Counted from the stretch's first letter, positions 26,701 through 38,954 are shown. The stretch: 64,000 bases of DNA from Hedera helix (GCA_947179155.2 OX359274.1:43567064-43631063); one strand, 5' to 3'. Notes: generated by a model from the sequence alone, not told the origin. Translations and numbers: made by a program.

Positions 26701-26840
26701 ATATTTTCTTTTATAGCATTTCAATTCTTCCCTTTTTTTTAACTGCATATTTTTGTAAAAAAATAAATATATTTTCTTTTATAGCATTTCAATTCTTCCC
26801 TTTTTTTTAACTGTATATTTTTGTAAAAAAATAAATATAT
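26701..26840. repeat. 68-bp tandem duplication
   Basis: ATATTTTCTTTTATAGCATT through TTTTTGTAAAAAAATAAAT occurs at 26701 and again at 26769, with one difference seen (CTGCATA/CTGTATA). A third partial unit begins at about 26837. Confidence 0.9.
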
Positions 26841-27176
26841 TTTAGTTCCTTCCCTTTTTCCTTGGTTACACGGTTTTGGCATTATGGTATGTAAATATAG
26901 CAATTTTAGAAGGAGAATATTTTGCTGGAAAGCGGTTTAAAGGGGCATGCAGAATTTCCACCATCCATTTCCTAGTGTTTTAACTAACCATTTTCTGAAT
27001 AGAGGAAAGTCCTAAAGTTTCTCCAATCCATACCTCCTTATGGCAACCTGAATATTCATCATGAAACAGAGAATTTATATCCATTAATTATAGAAAGAAA
27101 AATAGAGTAATTAGAGATGCAAAAATAGAAGAAAAACAAGGAAGAAAAAAGACTGTTATTAGCAGCTTATTGAGCC

Positions 27177-27205
27177 CTCTGCCTTGGCTAGAACCCAAGG
27201 CAGAG
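27177..27205 (+). promoter_or_regulatory. Perfect 11-bp hairpin upstream of the PME 3 start codon
   Basis: CTCTGCCTTGG and CCAAGGCAGAG are exact inverted repeats separated by the 7-nt loop CTAGAAC. The hairpin ends 43 nt before the ATG at 27249 and lies in probable 5' leader. It is GC-rich in an AT-rich setting, so it would be a stable RNA stem. A regulatory role is inference. Confidence 0.6.
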
Positions 27206-27248
27206 AGACCTTTGCCTGAGGGATTATTAATCAAGCCATATAACCAAC

Positions 27249-29372
27249 ATGGCATTTCAAGATTTTGATCTTATTACGGACCGACGAAAAATTGAAAGAA
27301 AACAAAAGCTGAAAAAGAGGATCACAATTGGCATTGTTGTAAGCGTGATTGTAATAGCTGCTGTGGTCGCGGCTGTTTTTGTAACTCTAAACCAAAAACA
27401 AGATGAGGAGCCAACAGACAAATCTAACTCATCAAAAAAAAATCATGAAGTACCAAAATCATCAAAAATAGTAAAAACAATGTGCTCTTCCACGGATTAC
27501 AAGGCAACCTGCGAGAGCAGCCTTGCGAAGGCGGCTCATTCTAACCCCTCTGCACAACCAAAAGACCTTCTCAAGGCTGCAATTGCTGTCGTATCGGATG
27601 AAATTGACAAAGCTATGAAGCAGGCCTCCAAGCTAAAATTAGACACCCCAGAAAAGAAAGAGGCGTTGGATGTGTGCAAAAAAGTCATTGGCGATGCCAA
27701 GGAGGAAATAACTAGTTCCATAACAACTATTACCAGTAAAGACATGGCAAAGCTTTCATCTAAATCCCCCGACTTGGATAACTGGTTAAGTGCTGTCATG
27801 TCATACCAGCAAACCTGCATTGATGCGATTCCTGAAGGGGAAGAAAAGACCGCGATGAAAAAGGCGTTTAAGACTGCTAAGGAACTTACAAGCAATTCAC
27901 TCGCCATTGTTTCCCATGTGTCATCCATCCTTTCCACGATTCATAAAACAAAACGACGCCTTCTATCAGATTATAGCTCCCCTTCGTTGGATAATGACAA
28001 GTTACCTACATGGATGAATAATGAAGATCGGAGGATGCTTAAGGTTGATGCTCCAAAGCAGCCTCCTAACACTGTCGTGGCGAAAGATGGAAGTGGAAAT
28101 TTTACTACCATTAATGCTGCATTAGCTAAATTGCCCCAAAATCACAAAGGAAGGTACATGTATCTTCCTTACAATAATGCAAACATGTACAATATTATTT
28201 TATTTTTCCTTTGGTCCCTTTTTTGATACTTTATCTTACATTTTTTTTCCTGAATCATGATTATGCAGGTATATCATTTATGTCAAAGGGGGAATATATG
28301 ACGAGAATGTTGTGATTACTAAAAAGATGGTGAACATTACAATTTTTGGAGAGGGATCCCAAAAGAGTATAATTACAGGAAACAAAAATAAAGTGGATGG
28401 AGTTCAGACCTTCAAAACTGCAAGTTTTGGTATGTCGACCTTAAAAGACAAACAAAAACAACATATTTGGCATCATTCTTACTACTAGAGTTATATACAA
28501 ACAGAATATCTGTACAGAATTTAGAAAAATTTCATACTATTTCAAAATTGTCATTGCAGCATCATTCTTGTAGGAAATGTTTCTGTAAAACATTTATTTT
28601 CTGCATTTTGTCTAACACATAAAGTAAGACTTCTTGGTATATAATGTCAATAATGTATGTCATCCTTGGTGCAGCTGCCGAAGGAGAAGGATTTATGGCT
28701 CAATCCATTGGCTTCCGAAATACCGCTGGACCAGAGAAGCATCAGGCAGTAGCCCTTAGAGTCCAATCCGATCGTTCAATTTTCCTCAATTGCCGTATGG
28801 AAGGGTACCAAGACACATTATACGCCCAAACACATCGCCAATTCTATCGCGGTTGTTACATTACAGGCACAATAGACTTCATCTTTGGTGATGCAGCTGT
28901 CATCTTTCAAAACTGCATGATTTACGTTAGGAAGCCGATGGACAACCAACAGAACATTGTAACTGCACAGGGAAGATATGACAAACGCGAAACAACAGGA
29001 ATTGTACTACAGAACTGTCACATTATGGCAGACGAAAAACTCGCGCCTGAAAAGACAAAGTTTAAAAGTTACCTTGGCAGGCCTTGGAAAGAGTACTCGA
29101 GAACAATTGTGATGGAGACTGAGATAGATGATTTGATTGATCCTCAAGGATGGCTGCCTTGGGATGGAAATTTTGCGCTAAGTACATTGTATTATGCAGA
29201 GTATAACAATAAAGGACCAGGGGCAGATGTTAAGGCCAGAGTCAAGTGGCCTGGTCATAAGGTCATTAAGAAAGATGAGGCCATGAAATATACAGTAGGT
29301 CCCTTCATACAAGGTGAAAGCTGGTTGAAGGGTGACATTGGTGTTCCGGTTCGCTTCACCCTATCTGGCTAA
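27249..29372 (+). CDS. Pectin methylesterase with N-terminal membrane anchor (PME 3 of cluster)
   Basis: Predicted pectinesterase with PMEI pro-domain. Inferred exons 27249-28153, 28269-28429 and 28675-29372 give 587 residues. Instead of a cleaved signal peptide it begins with about 24 charged residues (RKIERKQKLKKR) and a hydrophobic segment at residues 25-48 (GIVVSVIVIAAVVAAVFV), a type II signal-anchor layout seen in many pro-PMEs. The PMEI cysteines are complete (CSSTDYKATC, LDVC, QQTC). Two basic cleavage motifs, RRLL and RRML, stand between pro-region and catalytic domain, as needed for the enzyme to leave the membrane. Catalytic motifs: HQAVAL, GYQDTLY (D402), DFIFG (D423), YLGRPWK (R491). 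Intron 1 (115 bp, phase 2) is not shared with its neighbours; intron 2 (245 bp, phase 1) is. It appears intact and is the best relative in the window for the pseudogene at 31258. Confidence 0.93.
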
Positions 29373-30890
29373 AATGAAGCTGACATCTTTTGTAAGTCAT
29401 AGTGATTATTGCCAAGTGGCGAAGAGGCAAAGTGGTACTTCATTAATGTTTGGAAAATGTTGTGTATGCTGACTCGACATACAGACGAGTGGTAAATTCT
29501 GACGATGTTGGGAATATTTGCACTGCACCATTTGCATCTACTCGGGTATATGTTGACTTGGTATATATAGCACGACTCTTCATTTTGGGTTGTAGAATTA
29601 TTGTTTTTAGGTAAGGTTATTTCTCTCTGCATCATTTGAAGATGGAAGTGAAGTTTTTGTATTTGTATTAATGTAGTCTAACAAAACTTGAATTGCATTT
29701 GTTTATAAATATTGACACCTTTCAATCCTACTAACCAGTCAATAATTTTGGCAAAAGAAAGGAGGCAATCACCCTTATAAGAGGAAATAGTTTCCAGAGT
29801 TTTGACGTTATAATGTTGCATCATTTGTTTAATGTTTTTTACAGAATGTCATGTTTTGATGCGCAAAGTGCATGTTCTATGAGATCGGGCTGATCAGCTA
29901 AATAGCCCTTTGTCCAAAAATGAGAGTACTATTTGACTAGTTACTTTTCACTTTTCACGCATACAAAAGTTTGTTCTTTTTACATTTGGTGCCCTACCAA
30001 ACTTTAATGTATTCGGTTATGGAGAAGTTGTCACCAATTTCATCGTAATTAGCTCTATAGCTTGTTATTGTATTGGTCATATTAAATGTTGCATTGATAA
30101 GTTTTATAACTTTTTATTGCATTAGTTCATGTAATATTTTCTATAACCAATACAAGGAAAAACTATAAGAATTGACTAACTTTACCATAACCGGATCCAA
30201 CTTTAATATACATAAAAGGAAAAGTCACATAAGTCAAATAGGATTTCATTTCCGGGTGGAGGGAGTGTTAATTGGAATGTGTAAGTTCATTGATTGTATG
30301 ACAAATAACAAAATCATCTTACTGGCGCAACAGAATAATGGTTAGTTTAACTACTAACACATCACTTACCTCCAATGCACCCCATTGAAAAAGAGTGCTG
30401 GGGAGGGGTACAAGTAAATTTCGACTCGAGCATGGGCTGCCTGTATAGGGGTTGAGGATCATGGAACCTGGCGAGGGGGCACGTGGGATCTGTCCTCAGC
30501 CGGCCTGTGTTAGTAAATATTACCAGTACTAATTTTTGATTTTTAGGTAGTTTGATGGTGCCTGCTTTACGATTTATTTAAAAGGTTTGAAGCATTCTTT
30601 GCTAATACAAATGTACCACCATTTTGTTCATTATCTTGTTTCGCACATGACATACAATTGAACAATCTCCAGGATTAACTTAAGATGCTAGTTATAAAAT
30701 CTGAAACTAATAAATAAATAAAAAAACTATTTTTTAACCATTTAAACAGAATTCAACTCCTAAACTTTCAAAGTTGTAGCTTGATAACAAAGCGTACACC
30801 TAAAGGGTAACACCAGAAAGGAAAACAAAGCCATGGATTCAATAGACATGTTCAAGATATACATAATTTACGAACTGAATAATGTTTTAA
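29373..30890. other. PME 3 3' flank and intergenic sequence
   Basis: No gene supported. The minus-strand frame at 29369-29635 overlaps the probable 3' untranslated region of PME 3 and has no domain. Confidence 0.5.
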
Positions 30891-30894
30891 AACA

Positions 30895-31160
30895 AGTTAC
30901 CTTTAATTTTCATTTCGCAATTGTCATTGCACGATGTTTCAAAACATGTTAATTTAATTCTCATTTCAAAATTGTCATTGCACATTATTCTGGTGAGAAT
31001 TTTGTTCACAAAATCCTGTTGAAGAACTAACTACTACTCGAACCATAAATTATACGTAAATAGAACATTTATACAGAATTCGCAAACAAACTGTGTTTTA
31101 AAACAGGCATCCTCATTCTTTATTTTTATTTCAAAAATGTCATTGTCGCATCATTTTACT
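30895..31160 (+). repeat. Repeated fragments of a PME intron
   Basis: Three diverged copies of ATTTCAAAATTGTCATTGCA plus flanking bases occur at about 30907-30935, 30960-30990 and 31122-31155. The same stretch is found once in intron 2 of PME 3 (about 28540-28570). This suggests that PME intron sequence was duplicated several times just upstream of the PME pseudogene exon. Confidence 0.6.
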
Positions 31161-31257
31161 ATAAAGAAACTAATATTGGCACGAGTGTTATTTGAGGTGT
31201 GCTAGACCTTGTGGGTACTATTTTTTTTAATCATTTTGTAACGTTGTGCTACTACAG

Positions 31258-31960
31258 TTGCAGAAGGGAGTGGATTCATAGCAATGTGCATGGGCTTTTT
31301 AAACACAGCAGGGCCAGAAAAACACCAGGCAGTCGCGATGCGATCATCGTCAGACCATTCAATCTTCTACAGATGCTCATTCGACGCGTACCAAGGCACC
31401 CTCTACACGCACTCCAACTGACAATTCTACCGCGACTGCCATATAACAGGAACAGCAGATTTCATATTTGGAAATGTAGCTGTAGTTTTACAGAATTGTA
31501 CAATTCAGCCGCGGCAGCCTATGCCAAAACAGTTTATTGCCATAACAGCTCAGAGCAAATCAGACCCGAATGGGAATACCGGAACTTCCATCCAAAATTG
31601 TGATATTACCACTCCGCTTTATAACCAAAACTTAACAGCTCCCACTTATTTGGGAAGGCCTTGGAAAAATTATTCAACTACCATTATTATATGCAGCCCA
31701 AAAAATAGGATATTTTTTGAATCCTGAGGGATGGGCTGAATGGACCCCTACTGGTGGAACCACCTAGGACAATATTCTATGGGGAGTATCGGAATTCAGG
31801 GCCGGGTTCGCTGCTGGATCAGCTGGTCAAATGGTATGGGTATAGGCGAAATCTTACTGACGAGCAGGCGTCCAAGTTTACTGTGGAGGCACTCATTCAG
31901 GGAAGTGAATGACTGATGGATCATGCTAGCCTTTTCAATTATGATCCACCCTCACATAGA
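31258..31960 (+). pseudogene. PME pseudogene, last exon only
   Basis: The segment matches the last exon of the neighbouring PMEs (AEGSGF, NTAGPEKHQAVAMR, QFYRDCHITGTADFIFG, YLGRPWKNYS). It starts at an intact phase-1 acceptor (CTACTACAG at 31249-31257), so it came from DNA duplication, not a processed transcript. It is broken by an in-frame TGA at 31419 where PMEs have a codon before QFYR, by QGTL in place of QDTL (an active-site motif), by a 2-nt insertion near 31690, by at least one more frame change near 31770 and by a TGA near 31909. No first exon, signal peptide or PMEI domain was found upstream. It cannot encode a working enzyme. Confidence 0.9.
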
Positions 31961-33616
31961 GTTGAGTTTTTTTTTAATAAACTTCTAGCTTCAGAGAATT
32001 CCTGGGAAAACTTCAAGCACCTTCAATTCCCAGTAGAAATGCATGTACTGAACCTCATGTCCGTGGAGAACGTTGTTGCGATGATTCCAAATTAATTTTT
32101 CATGCCACCTTGCATAAATCCTCTTTACCAAAGGACTTCAGCCATAGAATAAATACCAATCAGTCAAGTCATCGGAAACCATATTAGAACACCGAAATCC
32201 CAAATGTGAGCCGGACCCATTTGCTACCCGCAGCAGGGCAAGACACCAACACGTGCAGCACACACTAGGACATAATTGTTTTTAAATTTTTTATTTTATT
32301 TTTTTTAAAATAAATTTCAGAAAAATTATTTATTAATAGGGAATGATTATAGAAAGAACTTGTGTTAAAGTGTGGTCTATGAAATGACAAATTAAGTCAT
32401 GAATATTATATTCTAAGAATTTTGATGCAGTTGATGCACTTAATGTCCAAGACTAACAGCTATGTGTGGTGCTGGCCTAGTTGATCAATTTGGTTTCTCA
32501 ATTTGGACGTAAAAGGAGTCCAAAATATTTGATATTGGTTTCGAAAATTTATATTCTTGTCAAAATAAATATTATCCATATTTCTACCCATAATATCTAT
32601 ATCCAAAATATATATACATGTATAAATCTCTCATTAATTAATATTGGTATATATACAGTATAGCAAAATATTAACATCAACTGATTATAGGTAAAATGAC
32701 TCATTTGATCATTGTACTCATGTCTTAGTTTCATTTTAGTTATTGTACGTTTTTTTTATACAAAAACCCTTGAACTATTTTGGAGAGTATTAATATGATC
32801 TCAACATCTACCAACTCATTAAAAAATATGACATAACATTTAAAAATAAATAAAAACAGTGACATGTATGTTTTAACGTTCCAAGCTTAGGTTCGGGCAT
32901 TCTCATCTTTTCGTCCATTTGTTAGATAAAACAAATCCAAATCAAAATTTTCAAGTAAACGAAAACCCAAATCAAATTTGCCAAATAAACGAAAACCCAA
33001 ATTGAATTTGATCAGCTATTACAATGGAAGAGGGTAAGTAGGTAGGGTTGTTAATGGAATCTGAAAAATTAAATATTCATTCTAAAAATTCGTATCCGTA
33101 TTCGTGTCAAAACGGATATTGTCCATATCCGTGTTAAAGTGAATGTTATCCGTATTCGTATAAATCTATTCAAAATGAATACAAATACAGATATATGCAT
33201 ATTCGTATCTATTAGTCTGTCCCTTAGCCTAGTCTATTTCTTCAGTAAACTTTGTTTTCTCCACAGAACTAGTCGTATTTGACTTTCATCTTATTTTATG
33301 CCACATTTCAACAATTTAAGCTTTATGATCAACTATGAAAGCTATTAGCATTTGTTTTTTGTCTGTAAAACAACAGAAAAAACTTTAAAATGACCCACAA
33401 ACAACTCATTGGCCAAAATTAGATAAAGGGAACAAGTCTTGGCTTCATTCCAGTTGGCTTCATTTCAATTCATCTCCATCAACTAAATTGAAATTAAAAA
33501 TCTAGATGTATTTTTTAAAAAAAAAGTGAAAAAAAATGATACTCTCTCTATGTCTCAAATTGATGACCCATGTTCAAAACATGCCATTTAACAATATATA
33601 TATATGGTAAAAATGT
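31961..33616. other. Intergenic sequence with diverged repeats
   Basis: No gene. 32690-32880 (GGTAAAATGACTCATTTGATCATTGTA) and 33040-33230 (GGGTTGTTAATGGA then many ATTCGTATCCGTATTCG motifs) resemble ends and bodies of common plant non-autonomous DNA repeats. A roughly 27-bp imperfect duplication around AAACGAAAACCCAAAT lies at about 32955-33010. Confidence 0.45.
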
Positions 33617-33757
33617 AGGTACACAGCTGTGTACCTACACAGTAGGCCTTTAGCGACGATTTGAATGACTATGGCGATAGTACTATCAAGAAAACTGTCG
33701 TCATAGCAATTAAAACTGTTGTCAAAAGCCTACCGTGTAGGTTTATTAGAGAAATCA
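33617..33757. mobile_element. Hairpin MITE upstream of the PMEI pseudogene
   Basis: The arm CCTACACAGTAGGCCTTTAG (from 33641) pairs with CTTTTGACAAC...CCTACACGGTAGG read in reverse complement from 33741. Complementarity extends through CTATGGCGATAG / CTATGACGACAG to a centre near 33691. The left outer arm also contains GTAGGTACACAGCTGTGTACC, a local palindrome. It sits 70 bp before the pseudogene start. Confidence 0.65.
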
Positions 33758-33824
33758 TGTCACTCCTTTTTATATAGTGTTCCAAACTTCTTCCATTTTT
33801 ACAAAAACACACATGCATAGAGTA

Positions 33825-34322
33825 ATGGCTTCAGTTACCATTAATTGCAAGTGCAACAGCTGCAAATGACTTAGTATCTACAACTTGTAGTCAAACTCCT
33901 TTCTTAGATGTTTATTTATCTTCCTTGAGATCCGATCCTCATAGCGAGGCCTCGGATCTTAAAGGCCTAGCTACCATTGCTCAAGACCAAAGTATAGCCA
34001 ATGCAAATGAAGCAAAATCCCACATAGCCTATCTTATCAAGTCCTATAATCCGAACCAAACCGAATACGAATTTAAATGCTTGAAGGAGTGTATGGTGGA
34101 GTATTCTGAGAAAATCTACAAGAATCGTCTTTAGGTCTAAGTTATGATAATTTTGATGCGGTGAATTCGTGGGTGGCAGCCACCACGACGGATGCTGAAA
34201 TGTGCGAAATGGGATACTTGGAAGAAAATCTGCTGGAGAATCCATCTCCTTTAACTGAGAGGAACCAGTTTTTTTCCAAGTTATGTAGCAATTTTCTAGC
34301 TATTACAACTCTTCTCGTATGA
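33825..34322 (+). pseudogene. Broken pectin methylesterase/invertase inhibitor (PMEI family) gene
   Basis: An intronless PMEI-type gene. Recognisable parts are a hydrophobic signal-like stretch (LPLIASATAANDLVSTTC), the four-helix-bundle body with KGLATIAQDQS and KCLKECMVEYSEKIY, and the C-terminal NSWVAATTTDAEMCEMGY to LCSNFLAITTLL ending at TGA 34320-34322. These lie in different frames: the ATG at 33825 is one frame off the signal-like stretch, and a second shift near 34120 separates the middle frame (to TAG 34132-34134) from the end. The second cysteine of the first helical hairpin is also replaced. Such proteins inhibit PME or invertase in the apoplast. Its position beside PME genes is notable. 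Both frame breaks would have to be sequencing errors for it to be active. Confidence 0.8.
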
Positions 34323-35617
34323 TTGAAGGTGGTATTATAAGTGCATGGTTTTTGTATTGTTTGTTAATTATGCTACCTTCTCTTAGCTATTAGTTTGTTT
34401 GAATGATTTACTTTGTTATTGTCAATGGCTAGGGAAAATATTTTGCCTTTATATTTACATGGGCATGTTCATAGAACTAACACAGACTCCCACAGAATAG
34501 AGATCCAGGGGTTTTGTTTATTTTTTTCTCTCTCTTTTCGTTAACCAATATTATGGTTTGTATACAATAAACTTAGACATAATATTGATTAAATTAACTT
34601 AATAGAAGAAGAAAAAATCAATAGAAGGATAAACTCTCTTTCCGCACAAATACTGTGCAAAAATATATGTGCTCTTCATTCAAGAACATATTTAACATCA
34701 TTAATAATGTTAACAACCCAACTTTAACTTGAGCATTCCATTAACACACTCATGTAAAACTTCATTTTGATCATAAGTTCATAACCATACTCACTTGTTC
34801 AATGAATTATATTGTGTACAATACATTTACAATTATATCTATGACTCAAGTCACGGCTCTCCATAATAAGTCATACCATCACCTGTAAAATCACATCTTA
34901 ACTCAAAAATTAACCTATGATATATTAGTTTATATGAACATATATGTTCTCTTTTTTCTTATGTTTAGATGTGAGATTTTATAATCACGTCGTATATCAA
35001 CACCATTTTTTTTTTTTTTTTTTAAAGATTTTCTTTAAATATATGCTAGCCTTACTTCATTTATTAATATTTTGTGAAAAGAGGAAATACTCTCATAAGA
35101 ATATCAGCTCTTAAATAAATGAGAATTCTACTTGTACATGGATGGTATAATTTTAAAGGGAATATTTTTCTGTTCTTAATATCATATAACCTAATGTTAC
35201 TTTGTCTAAATTAATTAATATAAACTTTAATACATTTCTTAATATATATATGTATATATATAAATAATTTGATGAGTGATTATTGTAAATTTTTAAAATT
35301 ATGTATACTATAATCAATAACTACTATACATAAATTTTACTATTTGCTAGATAACATAAATTTGTAAGAAACATTTTTTTAATGAAAATAAATCCTTTTT
35401 TTGAAGTAAAATAAAGAAATAAATCTTATCTAGTTTTCATCTATTATTATAACTATATCAATTATATGATTTGATTATGAAGTAAATAAAATAAAATTAT
35501 AATTAATTTAGCCAATAATATACTTGTAAGAAAATACAATTGAGAGAATCAATAATATAAGGGTCCTCTTAGCATGTGCCCTTAGGACACATGCTAAGCG
35601 CGAAAAATAAGGATAAA
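34323..35617. other. Intergenic sequence
   Basis: AT-rich, with no supported gene or defined repeat. It ends at the ATAAA target site of the retrotransposon nest. Confidence 0.5.
35613..35617. repeat. Target-site duplication of outer retrotransposon (left)
   Basis: ATAAA here equals ATAAA at 57931-57935, directly flanking the two outer LTRs. Confidence 0.9.
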
Positions 35618-38600
35618 TGTGACGCCCCCAAATCTAGGCCTACACAGCCCAAACTTGAGTCGTCAAAAGACTACAACAAAATTATTACAACAAAGCACAA
35701 CGTACAACAATACAGTGTATAATAATACACAACTAAGTCTTCACTATTATTGCCACACTATTTTACAACACGTGAAGACTAGGATAGCTATTCCTCGGAC
35801 TCTCACTCCATCCCCCGGCTAGACCCCGTTACGTTTTCATCTCCTGTTGAAAACAATGGAACAAAAGAAAGGGTGAGCTCAAATAGCCCAGTAAGAAATA
35901 TCATGACTAAGATAATGACGAATAAATTATCATTAGCCTTCAACAATTGAGTTCTTGATAGAATACAATAGACTACAAGGTTTATATCAAAAATTGTAGT
36001 TAAATTCTTAAACAACGTTCAGATCAATAATAGCAGCGGAATGAGCAATCTATTAGAAGAATAATGCAGACCATAATGTCCACTCGCTTCTCTTTTTAGT
36101 AAAAACATCATCAACTTTTATCATCTGAAATACCATTAGTCATGATAATAAAAATTCACAGTTCCTGGTCATAATCATGCAAATCAACAGTTCATCTTTG
36201 CACTACGGGCCAAAGATATTCAATAAAGCACCAACGGTCATGATTATACCAGATTCAGCCTTTGGTCATAATCATACCAACCAACAGTTCATCTTTGCAC
36301 TACGGGCCAAAGATATTCAATAAAGCACCAACGGTCATGATTATACCAGATTCAGCCTTTGGTCATAATCATACCAACCAACAGTTCATCTTTGCACTAC
36401 GGGCCAAAGAGAACATTCACCACGTGTCATAAAATGTATCGCCTTTAACCTAGTATATCGCCTTTAACCTATCATCTGTTCAACAATTATATCACATCTG
36501 TGCCCCCGGCCACAGATATTCACAACAGCTTGATTCTTGATGATTAATACAAATAACAGTGATACAAATGATGAACAGAAGAACAGGATAAACAATAAGT
36601 ATCGGAAGTTTACTTTGTGCAGATTCAAATAATGTCCAAATTGCCAACATGATGTGGAGTGAAATTTAAAAATGATATTCAAGATCCACAGTTCAGAATA
36701 ACGATTACAGTTCAATAGAAATGTTCAGAAAATAGGAAGGTTCAGTTGAAATAATGAAATTCAACTATTATGGAACATATAATATTTTCAGGAATTATAG
36801 AAGCAATAGTTCCATAATAAGTTTCGATTTAGGTGTATGAAAGAAAATAATATCCCTTACCGTAGCAGGTTTGATTAACAAAAGGTGAAGGGAATTAATA
36901 TCCCTTACCATAGTAAGTTTGAATAATGGAAGATGAAAAAGATGGTATCCCTTATGAGTATAAAGGAAAATGATATCACTTACGAATATGGAATAAAAGT
37001 GTCATGTGATAATTCGTGTAGACAAATTATTTTCACACGAGACAAATAAAAAGGGTTATTCACCAACAGGCGGTAATCCGCGCCGTAAGGTTATTCCCAT
37101 CAATTTGAATACGAAGAGTTATTCACTAAACAGGCGATAATCCGCACCGTAAGGTTATTCCCATCAATTTGAATACGAAGAGTTATTCACCAAACAGGCG
37201 ATAATCCGCACCGTAAGGTTATTCCCATCAATTTAAATACGAAGAGTTATTCACCAAACAGGCGATAATCCGCACCGTAAGGTTATTCTCAAAGATTAAT
37301 AAGGAATTAATACAAAAGGTTATTCACCAACAGGCGGTAAACCGCGCCGTAAGGTTATTCCCACAATTTAATACATGGAAGTAAATGGCACAAGAAAGAA
37401 ACGATATTATTTTCGAGAATCAAAGAATGATAATCCCTTCAAGTAAGAAAGAAAATAATATCCATTTATGATGATGAAAAGAATGATACCCCTTACCGTA
37501 GTAAGTTAGAATATGAAAGAAGATAATATTCCTCACCGTAGTAAATTTAAGAGTGTGAAAAGAATGATATTCCTTACCTTAACACGTGACTGTATATTGA
37601 TTTAAATGAGGTTGATCAACCTATATATATTTTTAATAAAATTAGTAATTACCACATATAAATTTCAAAGTGTATAATAACTCGTATAATATGAACTATC
37701 AAAATTATATATATTTAACATAATTTTTGTAGTATAATATAACTACTTTAAAATAGTTTTTAAAATAATATTCCAAAATAAATCTTCCAAAGAAAGCTTT
37801 TAAAAATGAAACTTCTCAAAGAAGAGTCTTCTAAGGGAAGATTTGTGAATACCGTGAAAAATAGAAATTTATAAAATTACTACTCTTTAATAAAAGACTT
37901 ACTTGAAAAATTCCTGCACTCCTTTTGGCTTTCAAACTCTCAAAATAAGCTTACTATTCTCAGAGAAAACTCATAAAATTCTTATAGAAAAATTTTATGT
38001 TTTAGGTGTGATTTTTCTACTCAGTTGAGCAAGCTATTTATAGGAGAAAATTTTCACTATGCGTGGTAGGTGAGCACTGGCGTGCTGCACGCCAGTGCTG
38101 AATATTTTCAGCACGCAGCCGCTGGCTGCTTTTCCTTCCTGCACATTTTTGTGCAAATTTTTTTCAAGTGGGTCCTACAGGGGCCCACATGTTACTATTC
38201 ACGTTACTATTTCAAATAGTAAAATTAATAATTTTTTATTTATTTATTTATTCTTCCTGTGGGTCCAACATATAAAATAATGCTACAACAATAATTCAAC
38301 AATAATGTAATAAACACGTTACAGATTATTATTAATTTAATAATATAAATTACAGTATATTTGCTACTGTGACAATTATTAGATTCAATAATTTTAAAAA
38401 CAGTGCAGCAACAATTATTGAGTCAATTATATGAAATATAGTGTAATGACAATTATTGAATCAATAATGCAAAATACTGTGTAACAACAATAATTGAATT
38501 GATAATATAAAATATTATGCAGTGACAATTATTGATGAAATGATGCGCAACAGTTACGGTGTCAATTATCAGACCAATAATATGAGACACTGTGCAATAC

Positions 38601-38941
38601 CGTATGCTACAGAAAAATACTATAAATTACCGTATGCTACTATTCTTTTATCACCGGTATTTTAACAGTTAACATCGTTGACTATTTTTATATAAAAAGG
38701 TTACTTCTGTCGTTTTCTATATCCGACAATTATTCCGTTGTGGGGTCCACCAATAATTTGTTATTTCGGCGCCGTCGTACGGCTCGAATATTCCCCGACA
38801 AAACGAATATTGTCCGACAAAATAAAATTTGCACATAACATCCTTAACTTTCAATTTTGTCAATTTAACCATTTACTGTTTCAAGAAAAATATATATGAA
38901 GAAAAATTAAATTTTGTATTTCATAAATTCAGGGTCTTACA
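35618..38941 (-). repeat. 3' LTR of outer retrotransposon
   Basis: 3324 bp, TGTGACGCCC to GGGTCTTACA on the plus strand. It contains five GAATAACC-type repeats (37053-37362), three 97-bp repeats (about 36188-36420), the TATA box (TATTTATA, 38035-38042) and a perfect 12-bp-stem palindrome at 38073-38099. It lacks 13 bp present in the other LTR. Confidence 0.95.
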
Positions 38942-38954
38942 ACCTCCCCTCCTT
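38942..38954 (-). promoter_or_regulatory. Polypurine tract of outer retrotransposon
   Basis: On the minus strand AAGGAGGGGAGGT directly precedes the 3' LTR. It is the usual plus-strand primer. Confidence 0.85.

Larger units (their letters stand above)
26424..27248. other. PME 2-PME 3 intergenic region
   Basis: Contains a 68-bp tandem duplication and, close to PME 3, a perfect hairpin (both listed separately). I could not choose a core promoter with confidence. Confidence 0.5.

Noticed and set aside
27536..27937. 133-codon minus-strand frame
   Set aside because: It lies opposite PME 3 exon 1, whose PMEI domain is clearly the coding strand.
35803..36015. 70-codon frame with a hydrophobic segment (LFVIILVMIFLTGLFELTL), seen in several LTR copies as a possible small membrane protein
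   Set aside because: The LTR copies are too similar for its persistence to indicate selection, and the inner copies have a different C-terminus because of a frame change.
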